Assembly (NCBI RefSeq): GCF_004366075.1
Contig: NZ_SODU01000002.1
Span: forward strand, 822,647-886,646
Direction of reading: 5' to 3'
DNA from: Kribbella pratensis
GTDB taxonomy: Bacteria > Actinomycetota > Actinomycetes > Propionibacteriales > Kribbellaceae
DNA: 64,000 nt
The stretch's first letter is position 1, and each line of letters opens with the position of its first letter. A program made the position numbers and the translations under genes. The notes under the pieces were generated by a model. The model was not told where the DNA came from. It ran no database searches and worked only from the letters and a program-made list of their open reading frames with translations. Below, in pieces: positions 50,702 through 57,374 of the stretch.

Positions 50702-51517
50702 CTAGCCGAGCAGGGCTGGAGCTAGCGCGCGCCACTGCTCGATGGGCTGGGGGCCTGTTACTCCGGTGATCACGTTGACGGCGACGTGGTTCGCGCCGGC
50801 GTCGAGGTGCTCGGTCAGCTTGGACTTGATGTCCGCCGGACTGCCCCAGGCGGCGAGTGAGTCGACCATGTGGTCGGGCAGTTCGGACAGGTCGCTCTCA
50901 CTGAAGCCCTGCCGCTTCAGCGAGGCGGCGTACCCAGGGATGCGCGGGAAGAAGTTGATGGTGTCCCGTGCGATCGCCCGAGCCCGGTCCGCGTCTGTCT
51001 CCAGTACGACGAGGTGGCTGACGGCCAGGAGCTTGTCCGGACCAAGGACCTTCCGCGCCTCAGCGGAGTACGCCGCGCTGGTCAGGAACGGGTACGCGCC
51101 GGCGGACCGGTCCGCGGCGAGCTTCAGCATCCGTGGACCAAGCGCAGCGAGCACTCGACGCTCCACAGGTACGTCCAGCTCGTCCAGGTACGCGTTGAGC
51201 GTGGCGATCGGTTTGGCGCCGTGCGCCCCACCCAGACCGACGGTGAACCGTCCCGGCGCAGATGCCTCCAGCTCGGCGTACGTCGTACTCACGTCGGCCG
51301 CGCTGTACTTCACCACCGCCAGGATCCCGCTGACGAACTTGATCGCCGTCGTCGCGCCCACCAGATCGGTGATGGTCTGCAGGCCCGGCAGCGGGCCGCC
51401 GGACAGCCAGATCGCCGGATACCCGAGTTCTTCGGCCGCCCGCGCCGCCGCGATGGACTCCGCACTGCTGTCGAGCCCGGTCGTGATACCGAAGGGGCCG
51501 AATTGATGATCCGTCAC
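50702..51517 (-). CDS. LLM-class F420-dependent oxidoreductase
   Basis: 271 aa, a luciferase-like monooxygenase TIM barrel. FGITTGLDSSAESIAAARAAEELGYPAIWLSGG, ITDLVGATTAIKFVSGIL, GRFTVGLGGAHGAK and VPVERRVLAALGPRMLKLAADRS match the F420-binding actinobacterial subfamily (TIGR03620-like). The substrate is unknown. It adds to the F420-linked theme with the fusion protein at 42853. Stand-alone gene; ATG at 51517. Confidence 0.88.
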   Translation of the reverse strand: MTDHQFGPFGITTGLDSSAESIAAARAAEELGYPAIWLSGGPLPGLQTITDLVGATTAIKFVSGILAVVKYSAADVSTTYAELEASAPGRFTVGLGGAHGAKPIATLNAYLDELDVPVERRVLAALGPRMLKLAADRSAGAYPFLTSAAYSAEARKVLGPDKLLAVSHLVVLETDADRARAIARDTINFFPRIPGYAASLKRQGFSESDLSELPDHMVDSLAAWGSPADIKSKLTEHLDAGANHVAVNVITGVTGPQPIEQWRALAPALLG

Positions 51518-51563
51518 TGAACCAGAGTGATCCTGATCGGGTCCGGCCGCCAGGGGTGTTCGC

Positions 51564-51899
51564 TCAGAGCGTTCGCAGGGGATCGTGGCCGACCGACATC
51601 AGCCGGTGCCGCCAGTGCGCGTCCCCGGCCGTGGGCTCCGGTTCGTCACCACGCTGCTGACGAACCCGCCGTACGACGCGCTCCATCGCCGCCATGTCGT
51701 CGTCCGTGAGATCGGCCCGCCGCTTGCCGAGGATGTGCACCACGTGCTCCCCGAGCTCGTGGCCCGTCTCGTCCGGCGTCGGCTCGGTCGCCTCGCCCGC
51801 GGCATCCGTCCGCAGCCAGTCCTCGAGCTCCCTCGACGTCATGTTCACCAGTTGGTGGAATTCGTTCCACAGGTCATCGCTGACCCGGTTCTCGGCCAT
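51564..51899 (-). CDS. DUF3140 family protein
   Basis: 111 aa. SDDLWNEFHQLVNMTSRELEDWLRTDAA and HELGEHVVHILGKRRADLTDDDMAAMERVVRRVR are the core of the DUF3140 family of small actinobacterial proteins, sometimes proposed to bind DNA. It ends in a polar region with HWRHRLMSVGHDPLRTL. The ATG at 51899 has GGAGGTAGTG in front, a very good ribosome site; the frame is open further upstream but unsupported. Confidence 0.88.
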   Translation of the reverse strand: MAENRVSDDLWNEFHQLVNMTSRELEDWLRTDAAGEATEPTPDETGHELGEHVVHILGKRRADLTDDDMAAMERVVRRVRQQRGDEPEPTAGDAHWRHRLMSVGHDPLRTL

Positions 51900-51996
51900 C
51901 ACTACCTCCTCCGTAGGCGGGTACCCACAGCAGCGAGCCGAAATCAGGGCCCGGCCGATTCCCGGATGGCGAGGGGGATCCCGTACACTTCTTGCT

Positions 51997-52085
51997 GGTT
52001 CCCCGCGTGGCGGTATCTCGCCCAATCCCCCCAGGGCCGGAAGGCAGCAAGGGTAAGTGAGCTCTTCCGGGTGCGCGGGGAATCC
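51997..52085 (+). ncRNA. ffs: Signal recognition particle RNA (4.5S type)
   Basis: The apical region holds the SRP signature: CCAGGGCCGGAAGGCAGCAAGGGTAA with its GGAA tetraloop and the symmetric and asymmetric internal loops bound by Ffh. The ends pair: GGTTCCCCGCG (51997-52007) with CGCGGGGAATCC (52074-52085). It is the short form lacking an Alu domain, as usual in actinobacteria. Exact ends are estimated. nadE starts 40 bases later. Confidence 0.93.
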
Positions 52086-52124
52086 TCATGTCTAGGCTCG
52101 GTCCTCCCGAGACAGAGGAGCGCG

Positions 52125-52943
52125 ATGAACCCCGAGAGTCGTTACCTGCAGGAACTGATCATCGCGGAGCTCGGTGTGCCCGCGACGTTCGAGGTGGACA
52201 ACGAGGTCGAGCAGCGGGTCGAGTTCCTCGCGGAGCGACTGCGGCGGACCGGCGCGACGGCGTACGTGCTCGGGATCAGCGGCGGCGTCGACTCCGCCAC
52301 GGCGGGCCGCCTCTGCCAGCTCGCGGTGGAGCGGGTCCGGTCGGAGGGTGGTCAGGCGACGTTCGTCGCGATGCGGCTGCCGTACGGTGTGCAGGCCGAC
52401 GAGGCGGACGCGCAGCGCTCACTCGAGTTCATCAAGCCCGACGAGACCCTCGTCGTCGACGTGAAGCCGGCCACCGACGCCATGGTCGAGGCGGTGCGGC
52501 ACTCCGGCCTCGGCGACCGTGAGGACTTCCACGTCGGCAACATCAAGGCCCGTCAGCGCATGGTCGCGCAGTACCTCGTGGCAGGTGCCCGCGGCGGTCT
52601 GGTGGTCGGCACCGACCACTCGGCGGAGGCGGTGATGGGCTTCTTCACCAAGTACGGCGACGGCGCCTGCGACCTGACGCCGCTGTCCGGGCTCACGAAG
52701 CGGCGCGTCCGCGCCGTCGGCGAGCGGCTCGGCGCATCACCGGACATCACCGGCAAGGTGCCGACCGCGGACCTGGAGACGAACAACCCGGGCGTCCCGG
52801 ACGAGACCGTCCTGGGCGTGACGTACGACGAGATCGACGACTTCCTCGAGGGCCGCGACGTGGACGAGAAGGCCGCGAGCACGATCATCGCGACACACCG
52901 CCGTACGGCCCACAAACGAGCCGTCCCCCTCGCCTTCAGCTGA
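52125..52943 (+). CDS. nadE: Ammonia-dependent NAD+ synthetase
   Basis: 272 aa. The ATP-pyrophosphatase loop SGGVDS is at 52-57; VVGTDHSAEAVMGFFTKYGDGACDLTPLSGLTK and ADLETNNPGVPDETVLGVTYDEIDDFLEG are typical of the short, E. coli-like NadE. There is no N-terminal glutaminase domain, so ammonia is the nitrogen donor. GAGGAG precedes ATG 52125. It amidates deamido-NAD to NAD in the cytoplasm. Convergent with the hydrolase gene, eight-base overlap. Confidence 0.95.
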   Translation: MNPESRYLQELIIAELGVPATFEVDNEVEQRVEFLAERLRRTGATAYVLGISGGVDSATAGRLCQLAVERVRSEGGQATFVAMRLPYGVQADEADAQRSLEFIKPDETLVVDVKPATDAMVEAVRHSGLGDREDFHVGNIKARQRMVAQYLVAGARGGLVVGTDHSAEAVMGFFTKYGDGACDLTPLSGLTKRRVRAVGERLGASPDITGKVPTADLETNNPGVPDETVLGVTYDEIDDFLEGRDVDEKAASTIIATHRRTAHKRAVPLAFS

Positions 52944-53784
52944 GGAACTCCGTCACCAGCCGGGCGAAGAGGTCCGCTTGCTCGGCGTGCAGGAAGTGCC
53001 CGGCGCCGGTCGCGTAGTAGTAAGTGCCTTCCGGTACGTCGGAACGGAACAGCTCGATCTCCCGCGGGCTGGTGGCCGGGTCGTGCTCGCCCTTGATCAG
53101 GAGAGCCGGCTGCGTCAGTTGACCGAGGTACTGCAAGAGGGGCTCCACGAAGCCGGCTGACTTGGTGATCTCGCTGGAGAAATGGCCGGAGCGCTCGTGG
53201 TACTCGTCGGGGAGCTCAATGCCGGCGGGTAGCTGCAGATCCTGGGAGTCCGGGCCGAGGTACATCCCCATGCGCTTGTCGCCGAGCTGGGCGAGCAGTG
53301 CGATCCGCTCGTCCCACATTTGCTTGGTTGCCGGACCGGTGTGTGGCGGGAGCTGGACACCCGGGAGAAGTGGCAGTGCGGCGCGGACGAGGTTCTCGGT
53401 GGCGAGCGCCATGTCCCAGGCGGGGTTCTCGAAAACGACGCGGGTGACCGAGTCCGGGTGCGCGACGGCGTACCGGAGTGCGAGGCGGCCGCCGTACGAA
53501 TGACCGAGCAGGGACCACCGCTCGATTCCGAGGTGCTCGCGTAGCGCCTCGAAGTCGGCGATCAGGTCCTGTTCGTCCACCGGACCGGTGAGTGCGTCGG
53601 ACCGCTGTACGCCGCGCTGGTCGACACCGATCAGATGGAAGTCCCTGGCGAGCCGGTCGCCCTGGAACGCCATGAAGTCGTACGAGCCCGCACCGGGGCC
53701 GCCGTGGACGAAGAGCAGTGGCGGCGCATCTGTGCGGCCGCGCTGGTCGACGTACAGCCTGGTGTCACGGACCTCCGTCAGCAT
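52936..53784 (-). CDS. Alpha/beta hydrolase, proline iminopeptidase-like
   Basis: 282 aa. The oxyanion motif is LLFVHGGPGAGSYDF, the nucleophile elbow GHSYGG, a catalytic Asp probably in IKGEHDPATS and His in GAGHFLHAEQ. DQRGVQRSDALTG matches the DQRG.G.S motif of prolyl aminopeptidases. A cap of about 60 residues covers the core. Substrate unknown: peptidase or esterase. No signal peptide, so cytoplasmic. Confidence 0.88.
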   Translation of the reverse strand: MLTEVRDTRLYVDQRGRTDAPPLLFVHGGPGAGSYDFMAFQGDRLARDFHLIGVDQRGVQRSDALTGPVDEQDLIADFEALREHLGIERWSLLGHSYGGRLALRYAVAHPDSVTRVVFENPAWDMALATENLVRAALPLLPGVQLPPHTGPATKQMWDERIALLAQLGDKRMGMYLGPDSQDLQLPAGIELPDEYHERSGHFSSEITKSAGFVEPLLQYLGQLTQPALLIKGEHDPATSPREIELFRSDVPEGTYYYATGAGHFLHAEQADLFARLVTEFLS

Positions 53785-53809
53785 GACCGGAGCGTAGTGC
53801 GCGCCTGGT

Positions 53810-54214
53810 TCAGGCGGTGTGGGCGAGTTGTAGCTGGCGGACGCGGTTGGCGAGGCGGGCCAGGCGGATGGTGGCGATGTTCCGGTACGCCGGGCGGAGG
53901 ACCGTCGCGAGCGGGCCCGACTGCTCGAACGTGTGGGTGACCCGGCTGTCCGCCCCGATGGTCCACACGCCGACCTCGCGGAACCCGGGGACCTGCCAGA
54001 CGATCTCGACGCGGTCCGCCTCGACCACTGTGTACTGCAGCTCGCCGGAGAAGCCTGGACGCACGCGGAGCGCGTAGCGGGTCCCCGGGTTCGTCTCGCG
54101 GGGGCCGTCGATGGCGATGAACGCCTCGTTCCACTCCGGCAGGCCCAGGGCGTCCAGCAGCACCTGCCGGATCGCCGCCTGGCCGGCGTGGATGGTCTCG
54201 GTGGCCTGTTCCAT
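53810..54214 (-). CDS. SRPBCC (START-like) family protein
   Basis: 134 aa. The pattern AIRQVLLDALGLPEWNEAFIAIDGP, then RYALRVRPGFSGELQYTVVE, VEIVWQVPGF, and a long final helix NIATIRLARLANRVRQLQL is a Bet v1/START-like ligand cavity. The ligand is unknown. It starts two bases after the MarR stop on the same strand, so it is in the MarR operon and probably responds to the same signal. Confidence 0.82.
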   Translation of the reverse strand: MEQATETIHAGQAAIRQVLLDALGLPEWNEAFIAIDGPRETNPGTRYALRVRPGFSGELQYTVVEADRVEIVWQVPGFREVGVWTIGADSRVTHTFEQSGPLATVLRPAYRNIATIRLARLANRVRQLQLAHTA

Positions 54215-54216
54215 GA

Positions 54217-54693
54217 CTAGTTCTCCTGGTGGGCGAGTGCGGGACCCCGACGGCGGGCCAAGGCAGCCCCGGTCGGGAAGGCGTCGGCTAGCGAGCGCAG
54301 GGTCGAGATCGTCTCGTCGAGCGCCTGGCCGGCGAGACGGTCGTCCATGGTGCGGTGCAGCCGGTTCTCCGCGGTGATGATGCGGCGGTGCAGCGCGCGG
54401 CCCTGCGGAGTCAGGCTGAGCGCGAGATAACGCCGGTCGACCTTGTCGATGCCGCGTTTGACCAGGCCCTGCGCGACGAGCCGGTCGACGAGACGGCTCG
54501 GACTGTTGCCGGTCTCGCAGACGAGCAGCCCGCCGAGAGCGTTCAGCGTCAATGGGCCGTGGTCGCGCAGCACGCGCAGAACCTCTGCCTGGGAAGGCGT
54601 TATGCCGAGCGGGCGCAGCTCCGCCGCGAGCAGGCGGTTGCCCTCACGCTGGATCGCCAGCACGAGATAACGAAGCTCCTCGACAACCTTCAT
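54217..54693 (-). CDS. MarR-family regulator
   Basis: 158 aa. Winged helix at about residues 30-100: LRPLGITPSQAEVLRVLRDHGPLTLNALGGLLV, SPSRLVDRLVAQGLVKR, and the wing KVDRRYLALSLTPQGR. The dimerisation helices are at both ends. The ATG at 54693 lies at the predicted transcription start, so the message is leaderless. A palindrome in its promoter suggests autoregulation with the SRPBCC gene as cargo. Confidence 0.92.
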   Translation of the reverse strand: MKVVEELRYLVLAIQREGNRLLAAELRPLGITPSQAEVLRVLRDHGPLTLNALGGLLVCETGNSPSRLVDRLVAQGLVKRGIDKVDRRYLALSLTPQGRALHRRIITAENRLHRTMDDRLAGQALDETISTLRSLADAFPTGAALARRRGPALAHQEN

Positions 54694-54700
54694 GGCAGAT

Positions 54701-54728
54701 ATATTACACGACACGTGTGTCATGTCAT
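54701..54728 (-). promoter_or_regulatory. Leaderless MarR promoter with operator
   Basis: On the minus strand ATGACA (54728-54723), a 16-base spacer and TAATAT (54706-54701) are followed seven bases later by the ATG at 54693. The palindrome ACACGTGT (54711-54718) lies in the spacer, where a bound MarR dimer would block polymerase. Confidence 0.55.
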
Positions 54729-54856
54729 CTGTTGGTCGTGAGTGTCTCGGCAACTGTTGCCTGAGGCGACAGTTCCGGATGAGTTCCGGAGGAGTGCCGG
54801 AGAAAGTCCGGTTGAGGTCATGGTCAAGGTGACACCGCGACTGGCACAGTGTCTGC

Positions 54857-56482
54857 ATGAAGGGTCTGATGCAGAGTTACCAGCTGTCCCTGGACACGAT
54901 CTTCCGGCGGGCGGAGCAGTTCTACCCGGACAAGACCGTCTACACAGGCGGTCCGGCACCGACGAACGTGACGTACGGCGAGTGGGCGGACCGGACCAGA
55001 CGCCTGGGCGGGGTGCTGGACACGCTCGGGATCAGCCCTGACGGCCGCGTCGCCACCTTCGCGTGGAACTCGGGACGTCACCTCGAGCTGTACTTCGCCG
55101 CGCCCTGCACCGGCCGGGTGCTGCACACGCTGAACATCAGACTCTTCCCCGATCAGGTCGTGTACATCGCGAACCATGCCGAGGACGAGGTCGTGTTCGT
55201 CGACCGCTCGCTGCTCGGGTTGTTCCTGCCGTTGCTGGAGCGGCTGCCGAAGGTTCGCCATGTCGTCGTCATGGACGACCTGCCGGCGGGGGCGCCGTCG
55301 GCGGAGATCCCGGACGACCCGCGGTTCCACGACTACGAGGAGCTGGTCGCCGCGGCCCAACCGGTGGAGTTCCACGTCGAGGACGAGAACCAGGCTGCCG
55401 CGATGTGTTACACGAGCGGTACGACGGGAAACCCGAAGGGCGTCGTCTACTCACACCGGTCCACCTGGCTGCACTCGATCGGTGTGCTGACCAACGCCGG
55501 CATCGGACTCGCCGAGACCGACACCGTGATGCCGGTCGTGCCGATGTTCCACGCGAACGCCTGGGGCCTGGCACACGCGGCGCCGATGGCCGGTGCGTCG
55601 CTGGTGTTCCCAGGGCCGGACATGAGCCCGCAGGGGATTCTCAAACTGCTCCAGGAGCAGGAGGTCACGCTGTCGGCGGGCGTACCAACGATCTGGCAGG
55701 GTTTGCTGCCGCTGCTCGAAGGGGTGGAGTTGCCGAAGTTGCGTCGGATCCCGTGCGGTGGGTCCGCGGTACCGGAGGCGCTGTCGGAGGCGTTCCGTGC
55801 GAAGTTGGGCCGGCCGATCCTGCAGGCGTGGGGGATGACGGAGACCAGCCCGGTGGCGACCGCGGCGCACGTGCCCGAGCGGAACAAGGACCTTCCGGAG
55901 GAGGAGCAGGCGCATCTGCGGGCGCGGGCCGGTCTGCCGTTGCCGGGGGTCGAGGTGCGGATTGTCGAGCCCGGTTCGATCACGCCGTTGCCGTGGGACG
56001 ACGAGGCGACCGGCGAGCTGCAGGTGCGTGGACCGTGGATCGCTGCGGAGTACTACCGGCCGGACGACGGGGTGCAGCTGAACACGGAGGACGGGTGGAT
56101 GAAGACCGGGGACGTCGCCGCCATCGATCAGTACGGGTCGGTGCGGATCGTCGACCGGACGAAGGACCTGGTGAAGTCCGGCGGCGAGTGGATCAGCTCG
56201 GTCGAGCTGGAGAACCTGCTGATGGCCCATCCTGCGGTGAAGGAGGCCGCGGTGATCGGCGTACCGCATCCGAAGTGGGACGAGCGGCCGCTGGCGTGTG
56301 TCGTTCTTCAGGAGGGTGCGAGCGCGACGGGCGAGGAGATCCTCGAGTACCTGCAGCCGTTGGTCGCGAAATGGTGGCTCCCCGATGCGGTCGAGTTCAT
56401 CGACGAGGTCCCGAAGACGTCAGTTGGCAAGTTCTCGAAGAAGGACCTCCGCAGCCGCTTCGCGAACTACCACTTGAAGTAG
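54857..56482 (+). CDS. Fatty-acyl-CoA synthetase (AMP-dependent, ANL superfamily)
   Basis: 541 aa. Adenylate-forming motifs in order: A3 YTSGTTGNPKG (about 185-195), A5 QAWGMTETSPV, A7 WMKTGDVAAID, A8 RIVDRTKDLVKSGGEWIS, A10 PKTSVGKFSKKDLR with the catalytic lysine. The long form and PMFHANAWGL resemble medium/long-chain acyl-CoA ligases used in fatty-acid degradation. ATG 54857 is chosen; ATG 54869 would drop four residues. There are no beta-oxidation genes adjacent. Confidence 0.92.
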   Translation: MKGLMQSYQLSLDTIFRRAEQFYPDKTVYTGGPAPTNVTYGEWADRTRRLGGVLDTLGISPDGRVATFAWNSGRHLELYFAAPCTGRVLHTLNIRLFPDQVVYIANHAEDEVVFVDRSLLGLFLPLLERLPKVRHVVVMDDLPAGAPSAEIPDDPRFHDYEELVAAAQPVEFHVEDENQAAAMCYTSGTTGNPKGVVYSHRSTWLHSIGVLTNAGIGLAETDTVMPVVPMFHANAWGLAHAAPMAGASLVFPGPDMSPQGILKLLQEQEVTLSAGVPTIWQGLLPLLEGVELPKLRRIPCGGSAVPEALSEAFRAKLGRPILQAWGMTETSPVATAAHVPERNKDLPEEEQAHLRARAGLPLPGVEVRIVEPGSITPLPWDDEATGELQVRGPWIAAEYYRPDDGVQLNTEDGWMKTGDVAAIDQYGSVRIVDRTKDLVKSGGEWISSVELENLLMAHPAVKEAAVIGVPHPKWDERPLACVVLQEGASATGEEILEYLQPLVAKWWLPDAVEFIDEVPKTSVGKFSKKDLRSRFANYHLK

Positions 56483-56488
56483 GGGTGC

Positions 56489-57304
56489 TCAGGCGAAGCT
56501 GACGTGGAAGTGGTTCTGGAGGTGCGCGAGGGTTACGTCCACGAACTCTTGAGGCCACTCGCCGCCGGTTCGTTCGGCGAGGGCGGTGCCGCGGGTGATG
56601 AACTGGCGGCAGATGTACTGGTGCGCCGCGATGATGTCCGCGAGCTCGGTGCCGGCGGCCGGGATGGACTCCAGAGCGGCGCGTTGCTCGTCGGACAGGA
56701 ACGCGTTCAGGCGCTTGGCTCCGCCGTTTCGGCGTACGCCGCGTTCGGCGAGCATGAGCGCGATGAGCTGGTCGCGGACGACGCCGATGCCCTGATTGCC
56801 GACGATCCGCTCGTCGCGCCCGAGGACCGTGACCAGATTTCCGAGGAAGTAGAAGAAGAGGTTCACGGTGGCGGCCGGCCAGTACGGTTCCCCGGGCCGG
56901 CCACCCTTCGGTGCGAGATCGCCCTCCGGGAACAGGGTCCCGTCCCGGTCGAACAGCACCCGTACGCCGTCGTACTGGAACCGGTCGAACGAGGCGAGCG
57001 GATGCACGATCAGATCGACGTGCAACCAGTCCGCCGTGATCCCGACCCCGCCGATCATCCCCGGCAGCCGGTCCGCCAGCACGGTCGGCCCGGCGAGCTC
57101 CCGCAGTACGTCGTCCCAATGCTCCGTGAACCACTCGGTGCTGTCGTCGGTCACCACCAGATGTACGTCGACATCGCTGAACCGATCGGATGCGCCTGTC
57201 GCGTAACTGCCGATCAGGTACACCGCCAGGACCCGCGCGTCGCCGCGCAGTACCTCTCCCGCGCGCGCGATCACCGCCTGCTGCCGCTGGTCCCCAGTCG
57301 TCAC
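56489..57304 (-). CDS. Nucleotidyltransferase domain protein (pol beta superfamily)
   Basis: 271 aa. YLIGSYATGASDRFSDVDVHLVV contains GS and DVD of the minimal nucleotidyltransferase fold; WLHVDLIVHPLASFDRFQYDG supplies the third acidic residue. The C-terminal half is helical (NLFFYFLGNLVTVLGRDERIV, DQLIALMLAERG), as in aminoglycoside adenylyltransferase-like proteins with an added HEPN-like bundle. Substrate unknown. Convergent with the acyl-CoA synthetase; divergent from dnaX. Confidence 0.82.
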   Translation of the reverse strand: MTTGDQRQQAVIARAGEVLRGDARVLAVYLIGSYATGASDRFSDVDVHLVVTDDSTEWFTEHWDDVLRELAGPTVLADRLPGMIGGVGITADWLHVDLIVHPLASFDRFQYDGVRVLFDRDGTLFPEGDLAPKGGRPGEPYWPAATVNLFFYFLGNLVTVLGRDERIVGNQGIGVVRDQLIALMLAERGVRRNGGAKRLNAFLSDEQRAALESIPAAGTELADIIAAHQYICRQFITRGTALAERTGGEWPQEFVDVTLAHLQNHFHVSFA

Positions 57305-57374
57305 CGGACCACCCTAGGACGCTCAGCAGGGCGGGGGCGGGGAATTGTCCGCGGGCGGCGCTAGGGTTGCGGGC

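Noticed and set aside
49555-51517. Methyltransferase and LLM oxidoreductase as part of a biosynthetic cluster
   Set aside because: They are separated by a terminator and a tRNA gene, lie on opposite strands, and no core biosynthetic enzyme is nearby.
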